DNA from: Zygnema cylindricum
Lineage: Eukaryota; Streptophyta; Zygnematophyceae; Zygnematales; Zygnemataceae
Assembly: GCA_037447655.1 (NCBI GenBank)
Contig: JBBHKE010003126.1
Location: forward strand, 1-64,000
Direction of reading: 5' to 3'
DNA: 64,000 nt
This document shows, one piece after another, positions 22,060 to 31,845 of the stretch; the first letter of the stretch is position 1; every line of letters begins with the position of its first letter. Both the position numbers and the translations under genes were made by a program. Under the pieces are notes generated by a model. It saw only the letters and a program-made list of their open reading frames with translations, did no database searches and was not told the origin of the DNA.

Positions 22060-23128
22060 TGAAACTGTGAGACCGCCATAAGTCCTTAGAATGGACAGCT
22101 TCCAAGAAACCTCTAGGATAATCTTGACCCCTTTGTGTTTTAGCAGGAACAACTGTCACCCTAGCATACAAAAACTGTAACCACCTTCACCCCTGTGATG
22201 GCAAGACTCCCCTAAGTCGATAGCAAAAAGAATCTCTGAATTTCCTCCCCTGAACTGTAAGTTATGGAGGGTTAAAGTTGACCTTTTGTACAGAAGCTTT
22301 TTGGGAGAGAGGGTCCTATCTACCAATTTTTCTAAGTCTCATCTCTCTCACAAACTCTATCTACTGATGTACGGAGCCAATCATATTACACTTCCGTACA
22401 CAAAAGTACAACTGCAAGTGTACGTTCTGAACGGATATTGTACAACATGGCCTAAAAGTCGACACATGTCATATCCGGATTCGGTCCCATAATTCCCAGA
22501 GATGCCGCGATCCAACGCAATTTTGCCACGTGTCATTCAATGTGGCGATGATCACAAACCTCCGAGATTCTCTTCCGCGATCTCGGCTTTTTTCTCATTC
22601 GTCCGATTGAATGCAGATTTCAATCAAAAACATCATGTATACTTGCGCGGTATTTGTTTCGTTTAAAGAAACAAATGCGCGGTACTTGTTTCTTATCCTT
22701 ACCGTAATCTGTACTTTTACATAACTGACTCTATGTATTCCGTAAGCAGTTTCCGTTAAATGAAATATCCTACGTGGAAAGGTTTAAATAAAAATAAAAC
22801 CCTATAGCAAGTATCGTAACTTCTAAACTTAACGATTAAGGCTACCGTCTACAGGCGTTCTATCGGTCGTCAGGTACCAGGATCAAATCTTGGTTGCATC
22901 ATTAATCCTTTTAGGAAATAAACTACCATTCAATAAATAAACTAATCTATTTCTAGTTAACCTCTGGATAGCCTAGGTAGCCATGGCTCTACCTTCCTCT
23001 CCAACTTTTCAGTGACTGCGACAAGTGTGCGAGTTGGAGAGAGAAGTTAGAGATAGACTGCCTCGGCATCTTTCTGTAATTTTATTTAGACCTAGAAAAT
23101 ACTTAAAAAGGGACCATCAATTTTTACA
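22060..23128 (-). repeat. 3' LTR of element F (about 1069 bp)
   Basis: Inverted ends TGAAACTGTGAGACC at 22060 and ...ATTTTTACA at 23128. It has the antisense tRNA-like stretch at 22830-22905 and one GTTTC/GAAAC palindrome at 22645-22695. Confidence 0.9.
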
Positions 23129-23145
23129 CTCCCTTTATTTTCTAG

Positions 23146-24704
23146 TCAATCTTTTAATTTTAGACCACACTTCTCCTTGCAGAAAATTAGCTTAAAGGAA
23201 GGCACAAGTTTAGTTATCATATATGCTACCATCTCGCTATCTGGTCGGTACTCTAAACTGATTATTTTGTTTTCTACTTTCTCTCTAACAAAGGTGAGTC
23301 TAATGTCCATGTGTTTGGCTATAAAATGATGTTTAAGATTGGCAAAAATAGCAATTGCTGCCTGATTATCACAAAAAAAAATCGGCACACCACTCTTAAC
23401 GTGACCAAGCTCAACAAGCAAAGACTTGACCGACATCAATTCTTTTACAGCAAAGCAAGAGGCCATATACTCTGCCTCCATTATGGATTGAGAAATAACC
23501 TTTTGTTGTTTGCTACTCCAACAGCAATCCCCATTACCCACATATAATACATATCCAGAAGTACATCTCCTCATAGGAGCATCACCATAACTATCATCTT
23601 TCTAAGTAGCGATGTTAGTATTCTCCCCACCCAAATGCAACCATATATCCCTAGTTCCTATCAAATATCTAAGGACTCTCTTAGCTGCCTCCCAAACCCT
23701 CTTCGTGGGAGCATTTAGATTTCTACTCAGCAGTCCTACATCTGCAGCTAAATCCGGTCGGGTACAATTCATAAAATAGATTAGATTTCCCACTACTTGC
23801 CTGTAAGGAATAGTATGCATGAACTTTTATTCTTCAAAAGATAATTCCTCGTCTAAGACTATGACTCCTTCTTCCTCAATCCCCTCACTTCCCTTCTTTA
23901 ACTCCATTGGAGTTGTATAACTGTTAGCTTTATCCATCTGAAATTTTTCAAGCATGTTCCCTATTGTTTTCTTTTGAGTCAATCTTATAATCTTCCTTTT
24001 TCAGTCTCTTTCTACTTGAATTCCCAAAATATATTTTGCTTCCCCCGTATCCTTCATTTCAAATCTCCCCTTAAGATCGGTTTTCAGTTTATTAATTTTT
24101 TCCATTGATTTACTTAAAACAAGCAAATCATCAACATAAATTGCAATAAACATAACACCTTCTTCATCATCAAAAACATAGATTGAGTGATCTGAGCTGA
24201 TCTGGATATATCCATGACCGGTAAGAAACTCATCAAGCTTCTTATTCCACTGTCGAGGCGCCTGTTTCAAACCATAAAGAGATTTAATCAGCCGGCATAC
24301 CTTACTCTCCTCTCCTTCCTCCACAAATACTTCGGGTTGTCGCATTAAGTTCTCCTCTTCCAATTCTCCATGTAAAAAGGTTATCTTGATGTCCATCTAG
24401 TGCACCTCCATTACTTCCGCTGCTGCTAAACTGAGAAGTATGCGGACGGAGGGAAATCTGACTACCGGGGTAAGGGTTTCCTCGTAGTCAACTCCCTCCT
24501 TTGGTGTAAATCTCTTTGCCACTAATCGGGCCTTGTAGCTCTCAATTGGTTATATGGGTTCAGTTTAAATTTGAAAACCCACTTACAACCGATTGGTTTT
24601 CGGTTAAGTGGACAATCTACCAGCTCCCAAGTATCTGCTGCCATAATTGAGGCCATCTCCTCATTGATGGCTGTCTTCCACCGGTTCCTTTCTAGACAGG
24701 TCAT
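23146..24704 (-). pseudogene. RT and RNase H of element F (broken)
   Basis: From right to left: the RT start (DTWELVD, KPIGCKWVF), the block from MDIKITFLHGELEEE to YGLKQAPRQW, an intact YVDD (AIYVDDLLVL), then RNase H with MRRCTSGYVLYVGNGDCCWSSK, FCDNQAAIAI and the C-terminal end at 23146. Stops near 23600, 23821, 24000 and 24397 and missing bases split it into at least four frames. Confidence 0.9.
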
Positions 24705-24961
24705 CGTCTCTCCATAAGTCTAAGGTTCATCTTGATGAGATAGTTTTGTTACCTTGTTATTAACATGTTTTTGTTGCAATCTTTTGCTACTTCTACTTCC
24801 CCCCTCAAAATTTGTAGATGAAATAGATGGTTCTCGTGGGTTTTTTCAAAAAATCTCGGCTTCTCCCTTGTCCCTTGATTCCGAATAAATTTCCACCACG
24901 TCTTCCACTTAGGGTAGAGTTGTCACTAGAGTTTCCGCAGCCGAGTCCTTTTTGGTCTGAT

Positions 24962-25828
24962 TTATACTTGCAAGAATGTCATCTTCTCTAAAACTTGGAT
25001 AGTTAGGAAGCTCAAAGTCATCGGAATTTTGTGACTCAAATCTGATTTATACTGTCTTTGTATACTTGAAGGATCCACAGACTTTCTTTCATCCATAACT
25101 ACTAGAAAGATTATATCTTCCCTTTTTAGATCATAAACTCTATATCCTTTAACATCCTCATCATATTCGAATATGTATCCCGGTTTTCCATTAGGATCTA
25201 GCTTCCAATTAGACCGATGTGTATCTAGACTGCATACTTGACTACCAAAAACCTTTAAGTGAGAAAAGTTTAGTTTCCGGCCAGTCCATCTTTCATAAGG
25301 CGTTTGATCTTTTATAGTTGAAGTAAGAACTCTATTTTTGAGGTAATTAGCACAGTTCATTGCTTCTACCCAAAACCTTTTTCCTATCTTCTTATCTGAC
25401 AGCATACTTCTAGCACTATCAATTACTGTTCTATTTAACCTTTAAGCTACCCCATTCTGTTCCATGTTTTTCGGAACTGTCTTTTAGTGTTGGAATCCAT
25501 CTTCCCTCACAAAATCCTCAAACTGGTTAGAAGTATACTCTCCACCATTGTCACTCCATTGATTGGAATTTCATGGAGTTTTTACTCTATGCTTTATATT
25601 GTCTAAAACAATCCTCACCTTCTGACTTGTTATTCAAAAAATACACCCTGGATTACCAAGACCAATCATCAGTGATAGTCATCATAAATCTCTTCCCCTT
25701 CGGTGAGGGCACTTTAGTCGTTCCCCAAATATCTGTGTATACTAAATCTAGAATTTTTTCTCCTTTATAGGTGGTTGTTTTGGGAAAGGGTAATCTATGT
25801 GTTTTACCTTGAGCACATCCACTACAAT
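24962..25828 (-). pseudogene. Integrase of element F (broken, cut by G)
   Basis: The C-terminal half (MLSDKKIGKRFWVEAMNC to GYRVYDLKREDI) is open at 25405-24962. The core, with YTDIW and DDWSW, reads to 25828, where the finger motif CSGCAQG meets the LTR of G. Confidence 0.85.
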
Positions 25829-26893
25829 TGAAACTCTGATACCTCCATAAGTCCTCACAGTGGACAGCTTCCAAGAAGCCTCTAAGATAACCCTCACCCC
25901 TTTGTGTTTCAGCAAGAACAACTGCCACCCTGGTAGACAATAACTCTAACCACCTTAACCCTTGTAAAGGTAAGACTCCTGTGAGTCGATAGCAAAAAGA
26001 ATTTCTGAATTTGCTCCCCTGAGCAAGAAGTTATTGAGGGTCAAAGTTGACCTTTTGTACAGAAGCTCTCTGGGAGAGAGGATCCTATCTCCTAATTTTT
26101 CGAAGTCCTATCTCTCTCACAAACTCTATCTACTGATGTACGGAGCCAAATATATTACACTTTCGTACACAAAAGTACAGCTGCCGGTGTACTTTCTGTA
26201 CAGACACTATACGACATGGCCTGAATGTCGACACGTGGTATATCCTCATTCGCTCCCTTAATCCTCGGAGATGGCGCGATCCAATGTCATTCCGTCACGT
26301 GTCATCCAATGTGGAGATGACCAAAAACCGCAGAAATCCTTTTCCGCGATCTTGGCGTTAATTCCGACCGTTCGATTAATTTCACATTTAATCATAGCCC
26401 TAATAAATACATGTGCGGTATTCGTTTCGCTAAAGATATAAATGCGCGGTATTGGTTTCTTATCCGTACCGTAATCCGTACTTTTACATTACTGGATCTA
26501 TGTATCCCAAAAACAATTACAGTTAAATGAATTATCCTACCTGGTAATGTTTAATTAAATGTCAAACCCTACAGTACAAACACTAGTTAAAGACTTAACG
26601 GCTAAGGCTATCGGCTACTGGTTGCTTGCCGTTCGAAAGGTACCTGGATCAAATCCTATAGCCAGTACATATCTTTTCAGTAAATAAACCCAAAACGGTA
26701 AATAAACTAATATATATTTCCCTTAATTCTCTCAATAGCCTAGGTAGCCATGGCTCTAGCTTCCTCTCCAATTTCTCAGTGAGTGCGACAATTTTGAGAG
26801 TTGGAGAGAAAAGTAAGAGGTAGACTGCCTCGGCTTCTTTCTATATTTCTATTTAGACCTAGAAAATACTTTAAGAGACCATTGATTTCTACA
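25829..26893 (-). repeat. 3' LTR of element G (1065 bp)
   Basis: Inverted ends TGAAACTCTGATACC at 25829 and GATTTCTACA at 26893. The LTR resembles B's more than C's. Confidence 0.9.
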
Positions 26894-27026
26894 ATCCCCT
26901 TATTTTCTAGTCAATCTTTAATTTCAGACCACACTTCTCCCTGCAGAAAAATTAGGTTAGGGGAAGGCACAAGTTTGGTCATCATATCTGCAACCATCTC
27001 ACTATCTGGTCGGTACTCTAAGCTGA

Positions 27027-27856
27027 TTATTTGTTTTCTACTTTCTCTTTAACAAAGCTGAGTCTAATGTCCATGTGTTTGGCTTTAAAATGATGTTTAG
27101 GATTGGCAAAAATAGCGATTGCTGCCTGATTATCACAAAAAAAGTTTTGTACACCTCTCTTAAGGTGACCAAGCTTACCAAGCAAAGACTTCACCCACAT
27201 CAATTCTTTTACAGCAGAGCAAGAGGCCATATACTCAGCCCCAATGGTGGACTGAGCAATAACTTTTTGTTGTTTGCTACTCCAACAGCAAGCCCCATCA
27301 CCCGGATATAATACATATCCAGAAGTGCATCTCCTCATCGGAGCATCACCATAACTATCATCTTTCTAAGTAGTGATGTCAGTATTCTCCGTACCCAAAT
27401 GCAACCATAGATCCCTAGTTCCTATCAAATATCTATGGACTCTCTTAGCTGCCTCCCAATCCCTCTTAGTGGGAGCATTTAGACTTCTACCCAGCACTCC
27501 TACAGCTGCAGCTAAATCCGGTCGAGTACAATTCATAAAATAGATTAGGCTTACCACTTCCTGTAAGGAGAAGTCTTCATGAACTTGTGTTCTTCAAGAG
27601 ATAATTCCTCGTCTAAGACTATGACTCCTTCTTCCTCACTCCCCTTCTTCAACTCCATTGGAGTTGTACAACTATTAGCTTTATCCATCTGAAATTTTTC
27701 AAGCATGTTCCCTATTGCTTCCTTTTTAATCAATCTTATAATCTTTCTTTTTCGGTCTCTCTCTACTTGAATTCCCAAAATATATTTTGCTTCCCCCATA
27801 TCCTTCATTTCAAATCTCCCATTAAGATCGGTTTTCAGTTTATTAATTTTTTCCAT
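27027..27856 (-). pseudogene. RT end and RNase H of element G (broken)
   Basis: The frames 27856-27551 (INKLKTDLNGRFEMKDMG.. GIQVERD), 27557-27366 (NCTRPDLAAAVGV) and 27338-27027 (MRRCTSGYVLYPGDG, FCDNQAAIAI) match F and B in order. A short deletion near 27560 and stops separate them. RT upstream of 27869 is missing. Confidence 0.9.
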
Positions 27857-27869
27857 TGATTTACTTAAA

Positions 27870-28130
27870 AGCTTTTTCTTTCTAATATTCTAACTAATTT
27901 TTCCTTCGTTATCCCTTGTACGAACTTTTTAAAGTCTACCTATTTCGATTATCAACATGTTGAGGTTACCTCAACTTCTTCCCCTCACTCCTTCTTCCTC
28001 AGTATCAGAATCTGCTCCTTAATAGAGAACTTCTTGTGTTCAAGTACTTCTGAAGAGGAATGTCCTTCACCATTCGGATTAGATAAAATACTTAACATGA
28101 GCTGGCCTAAATCGACGTCGACATCCTCAC
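27870..28130. other. Unassigned sequence between element G and the gap
   Basis: Copia similarity ends at about 27869. On the minus strand an open stretch of 43 codons (about 28129-28001, including LGQLMLSIL and KFSIKEQILILRKKE) enters from the gap and ends in TGA. I do not recognise it; it may be an exon end or a piece of another element. Confidence 0.35.
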
Positions 28131-28437
28131 NNNNNNNNNNNNNNNNNNNNNNNNNNNNNNNNNNNNNNNNNNNNNNNNNNNNNNNNNNNNNNNNNNNNNN
28201 NNNNNNNNNNNNNNNNNNNNNNNNNNNNNNNNNNNNNNNNNNNNNNNNNNNNNNNNNNNNNNNNNNNNNNNNNNNNNNNNNNNNNNNNNNNNNNNNNNNN
28301 NNNNNNNNNNNNNNNNNNNNNNNNNNNNNNNNNNNNNNNNNNNNNNNNNNNNNNNNNNNNNNNNNNNNNNNNNNNNNNNNNNNNNNNNNNNNNNNNNNNN
28401 NNNNNNNNNNNNNNNNNNNNNNNNNNNNNNNNNNNNN
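28131..28437. other. Assembly gap of 307 N
   Basis: Continuous N characters. The frames that appear to cross it are artefacts. The missing 5' parts of F and G and the end of C's LTR could lie here. Confidence 1.
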
Positions 28438-29428
28438 CGTAGGTTAGCTTTCTTTCGTGCAGATGCTCTCTAAGAACCACTGTGCTGGGCTACCTTTTCA
28501 CTTTCTTTCTTTCACTTTTCCATCGGGTCGTGTCACCAAGAATCTCTCGTAGACGTGCTTTCTTTCGATTGGATGCATGTAGATTCGTGCTCTTACGGCG
28601 AACGTCGTCAAAGATTCCAAAAGCAAAATGTCTAAACTCGTATCCGTACATCCAGCCGCAATATAAAATGACGGGAATGTACAGTTTGTACGTTTCTGTT
28701 TTGTCTTTTTTTCAAAACCATCTTTTTAAACTTTTGGAGTACTTTCTGCGACGTTTGTTTTGCTGGATGTGACGTCCATGTCACCCTTGTCTCTATCGTA
28801 TGTCCGGTTTTTCCGCTCTTCCGCCATGGCGTGCTCGTGTTCAGGCTCTGCTGCTCCCCCAGAGGAGGAGGAGAGAGAGAGAGAGAGAGACACTCGGGAG
28901 CCTTACCACCATCTGGTAGCAGAATGTTGGACGAGCCAATGGCGGACCGGGAGACTTTAAGCCCCGAGACCTTGATGCCCTTGACGATAATTAATGTGCC
29001 TTTTAGGTTTTGGCTCTACAACGGTTAGATACGGTTAGAGAGTGAGATACAGGCGGTTAGGTTTTGTAGGTTAGGCTTTTTTGAACGCCATACAGTGACT
29101 CAGGTCACAGGTAGGAATGTGAGGTGTCTACTGTCAGGAGATGACACCGGGACGTTTTAGTCGTAATCATATGGAGAACTTGCCAAGGAAATACTTTTAT
29201 TGGCGTATAAGATATGCGTCAATCTACGTGTGAACACGTGGCAATCGTGGCAGGAATACAAGAAGCTGCTGGACGAGCAGCTTCCCTGTCACGCCTCATT
29301 GTAACATGGGATTCAGTGGAGCGCATGTGTCTGAACAGAATCGGAGGATGCTAAAATCCGGCAGTCATGATAAATAATTTTTAAAGATAATAATAAGATT
29401 CAACCTTTTGTTCAATTTTCTGTTTCAG
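28438..29428. other. Unassigned stretch right of the gap
   Basis: No recognised element or exon. It includes a GA dinucleotide run at 28865-28890. A plus-strand open stretch at about 29172-29300 ends in a TAA (SWQEYKKLLDEQLP) and could belong to the small plus-strand gene below, but nothing supports it strongly. Confidence 0.4.
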
Positions 29429-29465
29429 GGTTGCTGCAAATGGAAAACTATTATCTGCATGTGAT
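29429..29465 (+). CDS. Candidate internal exon of an unknown plus-strand gene
   Basis: It is preceded by a good acceptor (TTTCTGTTTCAG) and followed by GTAAAAAT. It would encode VAANGKLLSACD after one leading base. It is joined in phase to the next exon across a 45-base intron (29466-29510) that ends CTTTTTGCAG. I do not recognise the protein. Confidence 0.3.
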
Positions 29466-29510
29466 GTAAAAATTAGCCATCTTTTTTCGTTTTTCTGTCC
29501 CTTTTTGCAG

Positions 29511-29630
29511 AAAGCTGCTGAAGACAGCTTGTCTGGTGATGGCCATGAAAATATTTTCTCCCTTAAAGCAAAAAAGGCAATTCCAAGGGAGAATAAAAAA
29601 CAGGTGTTGGAATTGAGCACAAAGCACCTC
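29511..29630 (+). CDS. Candidate 40-codon exon of an unknown plus-strand gene
   Basis: The exon lies between CCCTTTTTGCAG and CTC|GTAAGC, both strong sites, and is exactly 120 bases (KAAEDSLSGDGHENIF ... VLELSTKHL). The frame is also open through the 45-base intron upstream, so retention is possible. No further exons were found, and the family is unknown. Confidence 0.35.
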
Positions 29631-31704
29631 GTAAGCTTCCCACTGAAGCAGTCGAATTAACAATGAGTGCCGTTTAGATTTGGGCATAGAGATTCAGGCA
29701 GAAATTAGAAGGGAAAGATTGTGAGTTCGGGAAGATACTGAATGACAGACTTGAATCAAGGGAGAAATAGTTTTAAGTCTGAGATTCCCTATAGATATGT
29801 GGTCGAAAGTCTATTAAAGAGAAACAAACTCCAAAAAGGTCACATCTCGGTCAACAATGGAAGCCAAATACAATCGAAAAGAAGAATGTACCACAACGAT
29901 TGCTGATGCTTAAAGGATTGCATAAGTAGAACCCATTTCCTAAAAAATAATTCAATATATGATGAAATACTTTCAGCTGTACCGCAATTCCTCCTACCAA
30001 TTTCCACACCGCAGCCAGTCATTCGATTTTCTCGCCTAAATCCCAAAATAATAAGCTGTAAATACAGACTCTTGCCCTGAAGAAAAAAAATTATCTATGA
30101 CGATTTCTTGTAGGAACAATACCGATTAAAGAAGTGGCCTTCTTATGTTGATTATCGATATCTACTCTAACAGTCAACAATTGAAGTCTATCCATCAAGA
30201 ACTTCTTTGAGTCAAAGAACTTCTCTGGTCAAAGCATTTCTACAGAAATTGGGCTTTATGCAAAAAGGGACCTGGGTTGTGTGGTGTGATAACTAGGGGC
30301 CATATCACTGGTTAACAACCATAGTCATCACTTAAAAAGCAAACAAACAGATCAGATTGCATTTTGTGAGGGAAAAGGTTTTTGCAAAAGTACTTAAACT
30401 AAGCTACTTGCCAGAAAAAACACAGTAGTAGAGATGCGCAAATAGACTCTAAAAGCTTCTAAGTTAGTATAGAGTATGAATGCATGTCGTTTCCGTGGTT
30501 GAACTGCTGAAGCGTAAGGGGAGTATTTTGCGGTAAGCTTGAGTTTGTTCAGTTAAATGTTACTACAAAAAAAAAAAACATGAAAAATATATGATAGAAG
30601 TAAATTGATTAGCCTACTATATAAGTGCTGCAATGCTTCTTGTATATGATCAAGTGACAAAAAAGATTAATAAAAGAATCTATTTTGTATTCCACCATTT
30701 TATATTATTCGGGCAACAGTCGACGTTTTGTGATATTTTTCCTCGCAGTAAACCTTTTTCAGATATTGGTTGACGACAAAAATGCGACGTTGCAATTTTT
30801 GGCTCTACGATACTGTAGGTTCAACGATAGGTTTGGGATCTCCAGCACCTGCGAAATTTCCTTATAATCACAAATTTGAGTTAGAATTTCAAAATCCAAT
30901 TTAGAGTTATAAAGTTCAAGCTCTAATAGCAGTAGCGTTTAAATTGGAATAGCAAAGCTCAAGCTGTAATTGCAAAGTTCAATTTTAAGTTTGGAAATTC
31001 AGATTTCAGTTGTAAAATTTTAGTAAGATATGCAGTTTAGAGCTACAATTCGAGGTTTATATCGAAATTTGCACTTAAAATTGCAATATTAAATTTAGAA
31101 ATGCAAAATTTAAGCTATAATTCCGAATTTCCAGTTTTATTGCAAAATTCAGTTCAAAACTTCAGTTAGAAATGCAACTTACAATTGCACAGCTTCAAGT
31201 CAAATTTTCGATTTAAAATTACACAGGTCAAATTAGAGTGGCGAAATTTAGCTTTGAAATCGGAAAATTCATGTTCGTTTTTCAAGGTACAATTTGAAAT
31301 CGCAAAACTCAAGTTGTGATTGAAAAACCTTAGACAAAATTTTGAACTAAAACTACAAGATTCAATTTAGATTTGCAAAATTTATTCCGATTTGCAAACT
31401 TATTATGGCAAATTAAAATTAAGAATGAGCCAAATTTCCTGTAAGACACTAATTAAATGTTCACATTCTGACATTCTCGCACTAACAGAAATAAATATCC
31501 AGTTCCATGAAAAATCGCGTTTTTTATTTCTCTTTTTCAAACAAAAATGAATGGCTATTACCATACTTTTGTCACATAGACTCCATCTTTCAGAAACATG
31601 ACATTCAATCATAGAGACAATTTGAAACGTATAAAGACCCAACCAATAATAATTTGAGATTCCGTACTGCCATTTGACAGGTGTACAAAGTCCGAAGTTC
31701 TCAC
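29631..31704. other. Non-coding interval downstream of the PAN receptor exons
   Basis: I searched the minus strand here for a kinase or other cytoplasmic exon of the receptor and saw none. The stretch is AT-rich. 30880-31410 holds a degenerate short repeat, and 31330-31500 is related to 35640-35830. Confidence 0.5.
30880..31410. repeat. Degenerate AT-rich tandem repeat
   Basis: Variations on a phrase like AAATTGCAAAATTCAA recur every 13-20 bases over about 500 bases. Confidence 0.65.
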
Positions 31705-31845
31705 CAAGTGGTTGGTAAGGTTTGTTAAGGCCTCCTCGTTCACTTTTCCTTTTTGGGTAAAAACAGAAAATTAAACCTCCAACAATGACCAAAAAGGCCA
31801 CTCCACCTACTACTCCTCCAATTATTGGGATGATACTTCCGGACC
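31705..31845 (-). CDS. PAN receptor exon 5: transmembrane helix and juxtamembrane
   Basis: 47 codons: a Gly-rich helix with GG pairs (GGVVGGVAFLVIVGGLIF) followed by the stop-transfer YPKRKSERGG. Acceptor CATTTAAACTCAG and donor CTTG|GTGAGA are strong, phase 1. The Gly pairs could support helix packing. Confidence 0.8.

Larger units (their letters stand above)
22060..25828 (-). mobile_element. Ty1/copia element F (3' half visible, interrupted by G)
   Basis: On the minus strand the 3' LTR is 22060-23128. RNase H, RT and the integrase C-terminus follow upstream, up to 25828 in the middle of integrase, where G is inserted. F itself lies in the LTR of C. The rest of F (5' end) is not seen to the right of G and may lie in the gap or be lost. 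Confidence 0.85.
25829..27869 (-). mobile_element. Ty1/copia element G (3' part)
   Basis: The 3' LTR is 25829-26893, followed by RNase H and the RT end to about 27869, where similarity with F stops abruptly. ACAAT (25824-25828) is the candidate left target duplication. The partner is not visible. Confidence 0.85.

Noticed and set aside
28034-28480. Open frames spanning the N gap
   Set aside because: Most of each is unknown bases.
28438-31704. A kinase domain downstream of the PAN receptor
   Set aside because: I looked for glycine-loop, HRD and DFG-type motifs on the minus strand and saw none.
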